Source: Pseudomonas sp. KK4 (GTDB lineage: Bacteria > Pseudomonadota > Gammaproteobacteria > Pseudomonadales > Pseudomonadaceae). Taken from it: a stretch of DNA of 64,000 bases. The stretch is taken from positions 1 through 64,000 of the forward strand of contig NZ_LYVP01000014.1 of NCBI RefSeq assembly GCF_001984065.1, in the 5' to 3' direction. The position numbers were made by a program, and so were the translations under genes. The notes below the pieces were generated by a model that ran no database searches, was not told where the DNA came from, and saw nothing but the letters and a program-made list of their open reading frames with translations. Numbering within the stretch: position 1 is the first letter of the stretch; every line of letters starts with the position of its first letter. Positions 49,648 through 58,188 of the stretch are shown here, one piece after another.

Positions 49648-49889
49648 CTGGCTACCTCATCAGGGTTGTGCCCAACCACTATGGGCTCGCGCCGATCTGC
49701 ATAACAGATTCAGCTGTTTATGAAAAAACCGTATCAGAGAGCCTGTAACCCCTTGCGGGCGCGCAACTGATCTGATCCGCATAAAACAACTTTTGCTGAG
49801 CCTGTTTTGTTTTCCCCATGGTTTTTACAGTTCAAGGCCTGCCAGACCGGGTGGTGTGGCACGTCTTTGCAACCATGGAAGCAATGAGC
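49648..49889. promoter_or_regulatory. Divergent control region between the reductase and ccoN4-like genes
   Basis: This 242-base gap separates two divergent genes and must hold both promoters. It includes AT-rich stretches around 49715 and 49780. I looked for an Anr/FNR box (TTGAT-N4-ATCAA) and found no good match. A longer translation of the oxidase subunit from 49818 would use part of it. Confidence 0.5.
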
Positions 49890-51317
49890 ATGAGCACAGC
49901 AACTCTCGGACAGGCCTACAACTACAAGGTCGTCCGCCAATTCATCGTGGCGACCGTGTTCTGGGGCGTCGTGGGGATGGCGATGGGCGTGTGGATCGCC
50001 TCGCAACTGGTATGGCCCGAAATGAACCTGGACCTGCCATGGACCAGTTTCGGCCGCCTGCGACCGCTGCACACCAGCCTGGTGATTTTCGGTTTTGCCG
50101 GCAGCGCGCAGTTCGCCGCCAGTTACTACGCGGTGCAGCGTACCTGCCAGGTGCGACTGTTCTCGGACACACTCGCGGCCTTCACCTTCTGGGGCTGGCA
50201 GTCGGTGATCGTGGTGATGCTGATCAGCCTGCCGCTGGGCTACACCACCACCAAGGAATACGCCGAGATCGAATTCTCCGGCGCGGTATGGATGACCGTG
50301 GTCTGGGTGGCCTACGCCATCGTGTTCTTCACCACCCTGGTGCAGCGCAAGACCCAACATATCTATGTCGGCAACTGGTTCTTCGGCGCGTTCATCGTAG
50401 TGATCGCCATGCTGCACGTGGTCAACCACCTGTCGATCCCGGTGAGCTGGTTCAAGTCTTACCCGGTGTATTCCGGGGCCACCGACGCCATGGTCCAGTG
50501 GTGGTACGGGCACAACGCGGTGGGCTTTTTCCTGACCACGGGTTTTTTGGGGATGATGTATTACTTCGTGCCCAAGCAAGTTGGGCGGCCGGTGTACTCC
50601 TATCGCCTGTCAATCGTGCATTTCTGGGCGCTGATCACCCTGTACATCTGGGCCGGCCCGCACCACTTGCACTACACCGCGCTGCCGGACTGGGCGCAGT
50701 CGCTGGGCATGGCCATGTCGCTGATCCTGCTGGCGCCGAGCTGGGGCGGGATGATCAACGGCATGATGACCCTGTCCGGGGCCTGGCATAAGTTGCGTAC
50801 CGATCCGATCCTGCGCTTTCTGGTGCTGTCCCTGGCGTTCTACGGCATGTCGACCTTCGAGGGGCCGATGATGGCGATCAAGACGGTAAACGCCCTCTCC
50901 CACTACACCGACTGGACCATCGGCCACGTCCATGCCGGCGCCCTGGGCTGGGTGGCGATGATCACCTTTGGCGCGACCTATCACATGGTGCCGAAAGTCT
51001 TCGGCCGGGAGCAGATGCACAGCACGGCGCTGATCAACCTGCACTTCTGGCTGGCGACCATCGGCACCGTGCTGTACATCGCCTCGATGTGGGTCAACGG
51101 CATCACTCAGGGCCTGATGTGGCGCGCGATCAACGATGACGGCACGCTGACCTACTCCTTCGTCGAGGCCTTGCAGGCCAGTCATCCGGGGTTCGTGGTG
51201 CGCTTTGCCGGGGGCGTGTTCTTCCTCAGCGGCATGTTGCTGATGGCCTATAACGTGTGGCGCACGGTGCGGGTGTCAGACCTGGGCATGGCCGAACGCG
51301 AGGCGCAGATAGCCTGA
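49890..51317 (+). CDS. ccoN4: Orphan cbb3-type cytochrome oxidase subunit I (CcoN4-like)
   Basis: The 475-residue protein is a complete CcoN: about twelve membrane helices with low-spin heme ligand in [13 protein letters not shown], CuB histidine in [11 protein letters not shown] with the cross-linking Tyr nearby, the HH pair in WAGPHHLHY, and the heme b3/b pair in [12 protein letters not shown]. No ccoO or ccoP follows, so it must exchange into another cbb3 complex, as the orphan CcoN4 of P. aeruginosa (PA4133) does, where it gives cyanide tolerance. The start [15 protein letters not shown] is chosen by similarity to usual CcoN starts; in-frame ATGs at 49884, 49875 and 49818 are alternatives. 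The following small gene overlaps it by one base. Confidence 0.94.
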   Translation: MSTATLGQAYNYKVVRQFIVATVFWGVVGMAMGVWIASQLVWPEMNLDLPWTSFGRLRPLHTSLVIFGFAGSAQFAASYYAVQRTCQVRLFSDTLAAFTFWGWQSVIVVMLISLPLGYTTTKEYAEIEFSGAVWMTVVWVAYAIVFFTTLVQRKTQHIYVGNWFFGAFIVVIAMLHVVNHLSIPVSWFKSYPVYSGATDAMVQWWYGHNAVGFFLTTGFLGMMYYFVPKQVGRPVYSYRLSIVHFWALITLYIWAGPHHLHYTALPDWAQSLGMAMSLILLAPSWGGMINGMMTLSGAWHKLRTDPILRFLVLSLAFYGMSTFEGPMMAIKTVNALSHYTDWTIGHVHAGALGWVAMITFGATYHMVPKVFGREQMHSTALINLHFWLATIGTVLYIASMWVNGITQGLMWRAINDDGTLTYSFVEALQASHPGFVVRFAGGVFFLSGMLLMAYNVWRTVRVSDLGMAEREAQIA

Positions 51318-51538
51318 TGATGGACATCGTGTTGAATATTCTGGGGGTGGCGTTCCTGTGGTTCGCCATCGAATACTGCCTGCGCCACCAGACTGTCGAG
51401 AGCCTGGAGGACGCCAGCCTGATCCCCTTTGCCGATGATCCGCAGGTGGCACGACGGGTGGAAGCGGCGACCGGTAGGTCGATCCATGCGGTGGCGCCGG
51501 AAGAGGCGAAGCCGGGCTGGATCAACCTCGATATGTGA
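51317..51538 (+). CDS. Small membrane protein after ccoN4 (CcoQ-like position)
   Basis: This 73-residue protein has one N-terminal membrane helix (LNILGVAFLWFAIEYCL) and a soluble tail ending KPGWINLDM. Its start shares one base with the ccoN4 stop (TGATG), so it is probably translated by coupling. PA4134 holds the same place in P. aeruginosa. A CcoQ-like stabilising role is inferred from size, topology and position only; I see no real CcoQ sequence signature. Confidence 0.8.
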   Translation: MMDIVLNILGVAFLWFAIEYCLRHQTVESLEDASLIPFADDPQVARRVEAATGRSIHAVAPEEAKPGWINLDM

Positions 51539-51566
51539 AACGCTCCTGCACGGGGAGACTCGGGGA

Positions 51567-52061
51567 TCAGCCGCGTTCGCGGGGGATCAGGCTCTGCAGC
51601 TGTTGCGCCAGAAAACCTGCATCGAACGCGAAGGTGTCCGGGTCTTTCAGACCGTTGGTCTTGCGCCATTGCCAGGTCTGCGAGGGCGGCAGGCAGACCA
51701 GTGACACGCTGCCATGGCGCGTGGCGGTGAACCCCATGACCGCCAGGGAAATCTGACCGCCGGCCCCCATCACATCAGGGACGAACTCCACCGGTTTGCC
51801 GGCGATCACGATCGACAGCTTTTCACTCTTGAACGTCGACGTTTCCACCGGCAGGCTCGGCCCGAACGCGGTATAGGGTTCGCGGCTGACCGCCAGCAGG
51901 TTCGGCGCCATGACCGGCTCCAGCCACTGCTGGATCTGATCGAACAGCTCGCCAATGCGCGTCGCCCACACGGCGGACTGTGACTCGAACAGTTGCTTCT
52001 TGTGCGCTTCGCTTTCTGCGTAATGACGAAGCATCTCGCCCAATTGCTGTACATCGTCCAT
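51567..52061 (-). CDS. Conserved hypothetical protein
   Basis: I do not recognise this 164-residue soluble protein. It has an N-terminal helical, charged segment (HYAESEAHKKQLFESQSAVWATRIGEL is its core) followed by a beta-rich part with VGTFGPSLPVE-like strands and a Trp pair in QTWQWRK. AAAGGAACACCGCA upstream is a good ribosome site. It is convergent to the ccoN4 pair with only 28 bases between the stops and lies downstream of the GNAT gene on the same strand. Confidence 0.75.
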   Translation of the reverse strand: MDDVQQLGEMLRHYAESEAHKKQLFESQSAVWATRIGELFDQIQQWLEPVMAPNLLAVSREPYTAFGPSLPVETSTFKSEKLSIVIAGKPVEFVPDVMGAGGQISLAVMGFTATRHGSVSLVCLPPSQTWQWRKTNGLKDPDTFAFDAGFLAQQLQSLIPRERG

Positions 52062-52131
52062 TGCGGTGTTCCTTTGCCGGAATCGGTGCTGCGGACATCG
52101 AGCATGGCAGATGCTGGCGCATCGCGTACGA

Positions 52132-52650
52132 CTAAACGCTGGGAGGTCGTCGCAGCCGCGCCATGCTCAACACATCGACCCATTGGCCTTCGCGCATCCC
52201 GTAGTCGCGCAAGCGGCCTTCGGTTTCGAAACCGAACTTGCGATACAGGCCGATGGCGGCTTCATTGTCGGCGTACACGGTCAGTTCGACGCGGCGCAGG
52301 TTCATCCAGTTGTCAGCGATATCCAGCGCCGCCGCCAACAGTTTCGAACCCACGCCCTTGCCCTGCCACTGCCGCGCCACGCCCATGCCGAAGCTGCCGG
52401 CATGGCTGCGGCGGATGCGCGAAAACTGCTCCAGCGTGATGTTGCCGACCACCGCCCCCTGGTGCAGCGCCACCAACTGCATCACCCGCTCGTCGTCCGC
52501 CGCCAGGCGTTTGCGCCAGATCTCGGCGGACAGAAATGGCATTTGCAGCGTTTGACGGTAAACCAACGGGTCGCGGTAAAGCGCAGTGATGGCTTGGAGG
52601 TGGGATTCGTCGAGGCGTTCGAGGGTGATGACAGAGTCAGTGACAGGCAT
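52132..52650 (-). CDS. GNAT-family N-acetyltransferase
   Basis: The 172-residue protein has the GNAT fold with the acetyl-CoA loop RQWQGKGVGSKLLAAAL (motif A, Q/RxxGxG/A) and the C-terminal signature NEAAIGLYRKFGFETEGRLRDYGMREG. That ending resembles PhnO/RimJ-like or YhhY-type acetyltransferases that act on amino acids or antibiotics. The substrate is unknown. The start at MPVTDS is chosen since the earlier in-frame methionine lacks family sequence after it. A REP doublet lies upstream. Confidence 0.9.
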   Translation of the reverse strand: MPVTDSVITLERLDESHLQAITALYRDPLVYRQTLQMPFLSAEIWRKRLAADDERVMQLVALHQGAVVGNITLEQFSRIRRSHAGSFGMGVARQWQGKGVGSKLLAAALDIADNWMNLRRVELTVYADNEAAIGLYRKFGFETEGRLRDYGMREGQWVDVLSMARLRRPPSV

Positions 52651-52720
52651 GGGTGATTCATCCTTGAGGCAGACATGGCCTGTCACTCTACCGCGCCACC
52701 CATCGGCTGACGAGATCCCC

Positions 52721-52819
52721 TGTAGGAGCGAGCTCGCTCGCGATGGACGAGCAGACAGCGCGTTTATTCAGGCTGCCTGCGTCATCGTTGACCACCATCG
52801 CGAGCGAGCTCGCTCCTAC
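52721..52819. repeat. REP doublet, TGTAGGAGCGAGCTCGCTCGCGA family
   Basis: Near-perfect inverted arms (52721-52743 and 52797-52819) flank a 53-base spacer between the GNAT and LysR genes. It has the same family as 9072 and 57173. Confidence 0.92.
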
Positions 52820-52825
52820 AAATAA

Positions 52826-53806
52826 TCAGCGCTCGAACCATTCCTGGCGCTCGTGGAAGGTATTGCGGATCAGCTCCACGATCATTTGCACCTGCGTCTC
52901 GTCTTGGGATTGAGCGTTGACCGCCATCCACACCTGCCGCTGCATCGGCTGGCCGAACAGATCCGGCAAGCCGATCAGCCCGCGGTCGAAGCGGCTCATG
53001 TAGCCGGGCAACAGGCCTATGCAGGCGCTGCTGCGGATCATCTCGAGCATCAGTTCATAGGCCTGCAACTGCACGACGCCGGCCAGGCGCTGGTCCACCA
53101 GGTTGTTCCAGGGCGCAAAGCTGTCGACTTCCCGGTCAGGCTGCCATTGCACCAGCAGGAAATCGGCCAGGTCGTCGAGGGTCTCCGGACGCGAAGCGGC
53201 CCGCGAGTAGCGTTTGGCAATGTGCGGCAGGTAGTCAAGACACGCCAGCCGTTCAGGCTCGCCGGCGGCGAAACTCGGGGCGGGGGCAGGCGCATCGGTT
53301 GCCCCCAGCCACAACACCACATCGGCGCTCACCGCTTGCAGGGCCAACTCACTGTCCAGGGTGATGATGTCCAGGCGCACACTGGCGTTACGTCGCAGCA
53401 ATGCCACCAGATCGCGGCCGAGTACGTCGTGCAGGATCGGCTCGGAAACAGCCAGGCGCACACGAGCTTGTTCAAGGACGGGTAAATCCCGCTCATGGGC
53501 CAGGGCGATCAGTTGCGCCTGCAACTGCAACCCGTCACGACTGAGAACCGCGCCGTTGTCCGAAGGGCTGAACAGCGAGCACTGCAGTTGAGCCTCAAGT
53601 TGAGTCAGCTGCTTGCGCAAAAGCGTCGCTTTGATGTTGAGTCGACGGGCCGCCTGCATGAAGCAACCGCAACGGGCACTGACAGTGAAACACTGCGCCA
53701 GCAGCGGATCGATCTGCGCCGCACGGGCGCGCCAGGAAGGCACCGTATCGAGGGGTGCGCGGTATTGGGCAATACGCCGATGACCGGCGGTTTCCATGAA
53801 TGACAT
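52826..53806 (-). CDS. LysR-type transcriptional regulator with N-terminal extension
   Basis: The 326-residue protein has a LysR substrate-binding domain (from about residue 115, with YSRAASRPETLDDLADFLLVQWQ and GLLPGYMSRFDRGL) and an N-terminal helix-turn-helix seen in FTVSARCGCFMQAARRLNIKATLLRKQLTQLEAQL. The HTH begins only near residue 38, about 30 residues later than in usual LysR proteins, leaving a basic, unusual leader. GGGAGTCATCG upstream supports the long start. The CMD-like gene lies upstream on the same strand with 110 bases between, so no divergent target gene is evident. Confidence 0.88.
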   Translation of the reverse strand: MSFMETAGHRRIAQYRAPLDTVPSWRARAAQIDPLLAQCFTVSARCGCFMQAARRLNIKATLLRKQLTQLEAQLQCSLFSPSDNGAVLSRDGLQLQAQLIALAHERDLPVLEQARVRLAVSEPILHDVLGRDLVALLRRNASVRLDIITLDSELALQAVSADVVLWLGATDAPAPAPSFAAGEPERLACLDYLPHIAKRYSRAASRPETLDDLADFLLVQWQPDREVDSFAPWNNLVDQRLAGVVQLQAYELMLEMIRSSACIGLLPGYMSRFDRGLIGLPDLFGQPMQRQVWMAVNAQSQDETQVQMIVELIRNTFHERQEWFER

Positions 53807-53885
53807 CGATGACTCCCTGTCGATTGATCACTGGGAACTCCATCCTGCGCATCGTTCATGAAACGGGTGTGACAGGCGCGCGAAA

Positions 53886-53914
53886 CTGCAGGAGCGAGCA
53901 TGCTCACTCCTGCA
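53886..53914. repeat. Single degenerate REP arm
   Basis: CTGCAGGAGCGAGCATGCTC with a complementary CTCCTGCA forms a short imperfect palindrome directly beyond the stop of the CMD-like gene. It may act as a 3' stabiliser. Confidence 0.55.
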
Positions 53915-53915
53915 C

Positions 53916-54356
53916 TCAGGTGCTGGGGCTTTGACGAAAGCTCACAGCCAGGCGGTTCCAGCTGTTGATGGTGGTGACGGCAATGGTCAGGTCAACCAGT
54001 TCGCCTTCACTGAACTGCCCCCGCGCCTGCTCATAGACATCATCGGGCACTTGGTTTTCCGACAGCAGCGTCACCGCTTCGGTCCAGGCCAGGGCGGCAC
54101 GTTCGCGGGGGTTGAAGAAGTTGCTGTCGCGCCAGACCACGATGGAATACAGGCGTCGATCGGTCTCGCCCAGGCGCCGGGCATCCACCGAGTGCATGTC
54201 GGTACAGAACGCGCAGCCGTTGAGTTGCGAGGCGCGGATCTTGATCAGGTGCAACAGCGCCGGCTCGATGCTCAAGCTGCTGGTGAGCGCTTCCATGGCG
54301 ATCATCGCCTTCATCGCCTTGGGCGAGGCGCTGTAATAGTCCAGTCGAGGGTTCAT
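53916..54356 (-). CDS. Carboxymuconolactone decarboxylase-family protein (AhpD-like)
   Basis: The 146-residue protein has the CMD/AhpD fold with the redox signature NGCAFCTDMHS (CxxC plus following His), then a helix bundle with WTEAVTLL and EGELVDLTIAVTTINSWNRLAV. Such proteins act as peroxidatic or disulphide-reducing helpers (AhpD group) rather than lactone decarboxylases. The start at MNPRLDYY is chosen by family similarity. No alkyl hydroperoxide reductase gene is adjacent. The LysR gene follows on the same strand and might regulate it. Confidence 0.9.
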   Translation of the reverse strand: MNPRLDYYSASPKAMKAMIAMEALTSSLSIEPALLHLIKIRASQLNGCAFCTDMHSVDARRLGETDRRLYSIVVWRDSNFFNPRERAALAWTEAVTLLSENQVPDDVYEQARGQFSEGELVDLTIAVTTINSWNRLAVSFRQSPST

Positions 54357-54645
54357 GGCAGGCCTATCCAATCGGGTGAGTGATTAGAAGATTGGCACAA
54401 GCAACCCGTGACGCCAGATCCAATTATGCGAAATACCAGGTGACCACTTTACGGCTGCCTTCGACCCACTAACCGATAACTTACGACCCTGCCTGTAAAC
54501 CTTCTTCATTGTCTTCACTGAACGTTCAGCCACGCCATTGGCCACCTCAATAAGTGCGCAATTGGATATATCTACGTGGTTACCTGTTACTTAAACTGGC
54601 GCCGTCATCCAGACACCTCACACTTAACACCCCAGGTGAATCATC
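54357..54645. other. Gene-free stretch between the CMD-like and small exported protein genes
   Basis: This 289-base gap separates divergent genes. It is less GC-rich than the surroundings, with TTGGATATATCTACG near 54563. Both promoters must lie here, but no clear element was recognised. Confidence 0.5.
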
Positions 54646-54843
54646 ATGAAAAACTTCGTTATCGTCGGCAGTTTGTTGTGCGCAGCGTTTTCGGGCCTGA
54701 CGTTTGCCGAAGGTGGCAGCGACCGCCTGATAGAACGTGCAAACGCCCGTTCTCAAGAGGCTGCAGCTCAAAATTCGCGCATTCAGAACGACAACGGCAA
54801 TACCGCTGAACGTGCGCAAACCCTGCCAGCCAAAGCCAGCTGA
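54646..54843 (+). CDS. Small exported protein
   Basis: The 65-residue precursor has a clear signal peptide (MKNFVIVGSLLCAAFSGLTFA, cleavage near residue 21), leaving a 44-residue mature peptide that is polar and helical (SDRLIERANARSQEAAAQ) and ends in a Lys/Ala tail. It has no cysteine after cleavage. CCAGGTGAATCATC gives a weak ribosome site. A perfect inverted repeat lies just downstream. The function is unknown; small Ala-rich exported proteins of this type are frequent in pseudomonads. Confidence 0.75.
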   Translation: MKNFVIVGSLLCAAFSGLTFAEGGSDRLIERANARSQEAAAQNSRIQNDNGNTAERAQTLPAKAS

Positions 54844-55220
54844 AGTGCCTGCCCGGCTATGGCTCGAACGCTGCCTCATCCTTGCAAGTTAACTAACCTG
54901 CAAGGATGAGCGCTTATAAGTGCAACACGAAAGCCATGAAACCATCTCTACAATAAAGATGCCTTAGCAAATCCATAATGTTCAATAACCTCTCGCGGAC
55001 GCTGACTTTAAAACTTACCAGCGAGACAACTAATACTGCCGAAAGCCTATCCAGTGTCATTCCGCCGGCCGATAGATAAGTCTTCGGCATCCGGTCAAAC
55101 CATGGCCCACTAGTCCAATTCCGCGTTTTTTCCCTTGGCAACTTCTTCACTGCTCGCGAAAGCAGGTAATCTTGCGCAACGCACACCGCGAACAAGATCA
55201 CCGCGCAGGAGCTTGCCAGT
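54844..55220. other. Gene-free stretch before the second MocR gene
   Basis: This 377-base gap contains the inverted repeat at 54875-54910 and then sequence of lower GC content with no convincing gene. The region just before 55221 should carry the MocR promoter and possibly its own operator; a direct-repeat pair could not be identified. Confidence 0.5.
54875..54910. terminator. Perfect 12-bp inverted repeat after the small exported protein gene
   Basis: CTCATCCTTGCA (54875-54886) and TGCAAGGATGAG (54899-54910) form a perfect 12-bp stem around a 12-base loop. The stem is typical of a terminator, but no T-run follows, so it could equally stabilise the 3' end. Confidence 0.55.
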
Positions 55221-56654
55221 ATGGAACTACATGTTGTCATCAACGGCCGCAAGGACCTGGCAGGCCAGTTGTACAACCAACTGCGCAGCGCCATCGAATC
55301 GGGTCGCCTGGCAGCAGGGACTCAGCTTCCTCCCAGCCGCTTGCTCGCCGAGCAACTGGGCATTTCGCGCAAGACCATTTCTGACACCTATGCCCAGTTG
55401 ACCTACGAAAACTTCCTCACCGGAGTGATCGGCAAGGGTACCTACGTCAATGCCCGGGCCTCGAAGGTCGAGCGCAAACAGAACCACAGCGATCTGGCCG
55501 GCTTCGAGGTGATCGAGTCCTGGCGCAATCTGCCGGTGTTTTTGCGCCATCCGACCCTGGAAGGTTCGCTGCGTTATGACTTCATCGGCGGCGCCACCAG
55601 CCGGGGCCTGTTTCCCCAGGACGATTGGCGGCGCTGCACGTCCCATGCACTGCGACAGATAGCTGGAACCAAGGGCTTTTACAGCCTGGCAGAAGGCCTG
55701 CCGGCGCTGCGCAATGCCATTGCACGGCATATCTCTTTTTCGCGGGGGGTCAATTGCCAGGATGAGGACGTGGTGGTGTGCAATGGCGCTCAGCAGGCGC
55801 TGGACCTGATTTCCCGGGTGCTGACCCGCCCCGGCAGCATCGTCGCCATGGAAGACCCCGGTTATCCGCCGGCTCGCCTGCTGTTCGGCACTCACGGCGC
55901 CACGGTGATCGGAGTTCCGGTGGACGCCGAGGGCATTCAGGTCGACAAGATCCCCCTCGGCACCCGGCTGATCTACGTCACCCCCTCGCACCAGTTTCCC
56001 CTCGGCATGCCCATGAGCCAGGAGCGCCGGGTCGCCCTGCTGGCCAGGGCCCATGAGCTGGGGGCGATCGTCATCGAGGACGATTACGACAGCGAGTTTC
56101 GCTACGAAGGACGACCGACCGACTCGCTGCAAAGCATGGACGAACGAGGGATCGTCGCCTACGTCGGGACTTTTTCGAAGACTCTGCTGCCCGAATTGCG
56201 CCTGGGCTACGCAATTCTGCCGCCGGCGATCCTCGAGGCGGTCGTGCGCGCCAAGCAGCTCACGGACCTGCACACCTCCACCCTGCCCCAGTGGGCGCTG
56301 GCGAAATTCATCGCCGAGGGGTGCCTGCTCAAACACATCCGTCGTTGCCACACCATTTACGCCGGCAGGCGCGATCGCATCCTGGCGCGCATGACCGGGG
56401 ACCTGTCGCCCTGGCTCGAAGCGGTCCCGACCAGGGCGGGCTTTCACATGGTGGTGCTGTGCAAAGTGCCGATTGACGTGCCCCTGGTGATCGAACTGGC
56501 GAAAAAAGTCGAAGTCGGGCTGTATGCCATCGACAGCTTTTTCTACCAGCAACCCCCGCAAGACGGGTTTTTCCTCGGTTTCGGCGCCATCGAAACCCTG
56601 GATATCGACACCGCTCTGGACCGCTTGAGAGACATTCTGCAACAAGTGGCCTGA
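55221..56654 (+). CDS. MocR-type GntR/aminotransferase regulator
   Basis: The 477-residue protein joins an N-terminal GntR winged helix (LPPSRLLAEQLGISRKTISDTYAQL) to a PLP-binding aminotransferase domain, with aspartate in EDDYDSEFRYEG and the PLP lysine in GTFSKTLLPELRLGYAIL. It belongs to the PdxR/GabR-like group. GCAGGAGC before the ATG is a good ribosome site. Likely targets are itself and the small monooxygenase-like gene 120 bases downstream; this is inferred from position only. Confidence 0.92.
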   Translation: MELHVVINGRKDLAGQLYNQLRSAIESGRLAAGTQLPPSRLLAEQLGISRKTISDTYAQLTYENFLTGVIGKGTYVNARASKVERKQNHSDLAGFEVIESWRNLPVFLRHPTLEGSLRYDFIGGATSRGLFPQDDWRRCTSHALRQIAGTKGFYSLAEGLPALRNAIARHISFSRGVNCQDEDVVVCNGAQQALDLISRVLTRPGSIVAMEDPGYPPARLLFGTHGATVIGVPVDAEGIQVDKIPLGTRLIYVTPSHQFPLGMPMSQERRVALLARAHELGAIVIEDDYDSEFRYEGRPTDSLQSMDERGIVAYVGTFSKTLLPELRLGYAILPPAILEAVVRAKQLTDLHTSTLPQWALAKFIAEGCLLKHIRRCHTIYAGRRDRILARMTGDLSPWLEAVPTRAGFHMVVLCKVPIDVPLVIELAKKVEVGLYAIDSFFYQQPPQDGFFLGFGAIETLDIDTALDRLRDILQQVA

Positions 56655-56774
56655 TTGGACTGCCGCTTTATCCGGCGATTGGCTATTGGTTGTCTGCGGG
56701 TGCAGGCCTATCCTGCTTAGGCGTTATCCCTCAATGAGCAGGATTAGTCCGGCCTGATTCAGGAGTGTGTACCA

Positions 56775-57068
56775 ATGTCCTACAAAGTGATCAATACCGT
56801 ACAGGTCAAGGCCGTCGCCGGCCGCTCGGAAGAACTGGGTAAGCAACTGCAAAAGATTGTCGACACCCTGCGCGAATTACCGGGCTGTGATTCCTATATG
56901 GTCGACCGCTGCCCCGAGGACGGAAACCGCTGGACCGTCAGCGCACACTGGCAGTCGGAAGCCGCCATGCAATCGCATTTCAACAGCCCTCAGGTGCAGG
57001 GTTTCATCGATTTGATCGACTGCCAACTGGCCAACGCCGTGGACTTCAACAGCTTCCCGATTCGCTGA
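56775..57068 (+). CDS. Antibiotic biosynthesis monooxygenase (ABM) domain protein
   Basis: The 97-residue protein has the dimeric ferredoxin-like ABM fold: INTVQVKAVAGRSEELGKQL, then LPGCDSYMVDR and the conserved WTVSAHWQSEAAMQSHFNS. Such proteins are quinol or small aromatic monooxygenases or dimeric sensors. The single domain is of normal size. AGGAGTGTGTACC upstream is a good ribosome site. It follows the MocR gene on the same strand and may be coregulated with it. Confidence 0.9.
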   Translation: MSYKVINTVQVKAVAGRSEELGKQLQKIVDTLRELPGCDSYMVDRCPEDGNRWTVSAHWQSEAAMQSHFNSPQVQGFIDLIDCQLANAVDFNSFPIR

Positions 57069-57172
57069 AGGCCTCGTTTCACCCAGGGCTGATCGCTGCC
57101 GTTTTACCCGGTTCGTTGTGGGGGATTCCGTGGTGCCCGGCCACCCTGAATTCTGAAGATGCCCCCATTCCC

Positions 57173-57275
57173 CTGCAGGGGCCGAGCTTGCTCGCGATGA
57201 GCCTGTGAACACCCCGGGGCATCAGTTGCCCAGCGTCATCGTTGACGTCCATCGCGAGCGAGCTCGCTCCTACAG
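57173..57275. repeat. REP doublet with one diverged arm, TGTAGGAGCGAG family
   Basis: A diverged left arm (CTGCAGGGGCCGAGCTTGCT, from 57173) and a well-kept right arm ending at 57275 surround a spacer. The right arm matches 52797-52819 closely, while the left resembles the 16476 family, so it may be a hybrid. Confidence 0.8.
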
Positions 57276-57368
57276 AAAAGCGCGCATTCCCCAAGTCAGG
57301 TCGGCTCGCTTGGCTTTCGATTTTGGTATTGAGTTGCCCCGCCCAAACCCAAGGCGCCTGACAAGAAG

Positions 57369-57395
57369 CCATCGCTGGCAGGCCAGCTCCCACAG
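57369..57395. repeat. Single REP arm, GCTGGCAGGCCAGCTCCCACAG type
   Basis: CCATCGCTGGCAGGCCAGCT with flanking CCCACAG is one arm of the family present as a doublet at 42125. Confidence 0.7.
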
Positions 57396-57551
57396 GGTCC
57401 GTGTGTCTGGTGCCTCTGCGCACCATTGACCAGCACTCCTCATTCGAGCAAGCCAATTGGTCTCCTGACCTTCCCGAATATTGGCTGTTTGCTTGCCCTG
57501 CGCAGCGCACTAGATTGGTTCCCGACAACCCATCCAACTCAGGTAATGAAC

Positions 57552-57962
57552 ATGAACGTTTTGCGCTTCTGTGCCGCCTCCCTTGTTGCCCTGACCCTGA
57601 CCATTTCAGCCTCTGCCTTCGCCCATGACCCATCGGAAAAGGTCACGATCCTGCAGGATCAAATGCTGAAAAACGCACCGGGCAAAAAAGCGTTGATGAT
57701 CGAAGTCGACTACAAGCCGGGCCAATCGTCCATTGCTCACAAGCATGACGGTACCGCCATGGCCTACGTCCTCGAGGGAGAAATCACTTCGCAAGTCAAA
57801 GGCGAGAAGGAAGTGACCTACAAAACTGGCGAGTTCTGGTATGAAGCGGCCGGCTCAGAACACTTGGTTTCGAAAAACGCCAGCGCCACCAAGCCTGCCA
57901 AGTTGCTGGTGTTCATGGTCTTGTCGCCAGACGAGAAAGTACTGATCCCATTGAAAAACTGA
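57552..57962 (+). CDS. Secreted small cupin protein
   Basis: The 136-residue precursor has a signal peptide (cleavage near SAFA-HD, residue 24). The cupin barrel has motif 1 with metal ligands in IAHKHDGTAMAYVLEGE and a second-motif histidine in AAGSEHLVSKN. A periplasmic or extracellular metal-binding role is likely. ATG 57552 is preferred over the in-frame ATG six bases earlier, because AGG lies eight bases before it and the signal then starts at MNVLRF. A strong hairpin follows the stop. Confidence 0.88.
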   Translation: MNVLRFCAASLVALTLTISASAFAHDPSEKVTILQDQMLKNAPGKKALMIEVDYKPGQSSIAHKHDGTAMAYVLEGEITSQVKGEKEVTYKTGEFWYEAAGSEHLVSKNASATKPAKLLVFMVLSPDEKVLIPLKN

Positions 57963-57988
57963 TAGCTGGACCGACAGCCATAAATAAG

Positions 57989-58019
57989 AAGGCTCGAATC
58001 GATGATTCGGGCCTTTTTA
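57989..58019 (+). terminator. Intrinsic terminator after the cupin gene
   Basis: AAGGCTCGAATC (57989-58000) and GATTCGGGCCTT (58004-58015) form a 12-bp stem with one G-T pair and a three-base loop, followed by TTTT. Confidence 0.9.
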
Positions 58020-58188
58020 TATCCTGCGGCAATTAAACTGGTGCTTTTAAACCAAATGAAACTACCGCGACGCTGATAACCCTATATAGACGCTATTTCA
58101 TTAATTCAATCCAGGTTTAGTCTTTACTGACCGCCGCTCCTTGCGGCAAAGCCTCTTTCGATTAATGTCGTTTCGCGGGAGAAACACC

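Larger units (their letters stand above)
57069..57551. other. Gene-free stretch with REP elements
   Basis: This 483-base gap between the ABM and cupin genes contains one REP doublet (57173-57275) and one single arm of another family (57369-57395). Nothing else was identified; the last 120 bases should hold the cupin promoter. Confidence 0.6.

Noticed and set aside
49648..49889. Possible Anr/FNR box upstream of ccoN4
   Set aside because: The nearest candidate, around CTGATCTGATCC at 49769, has wrong spacing and lacks the conserved half sites, so it was not annotated.
54914..55294. Minus-strand open frame of 126 codons before and overlapping the second MocR gene
   Set aside because: It overlaps the well-supported MocR start on the other strand, has no recognisable domain and no good ribosome site; only its last 58 codons would be free of overlap.
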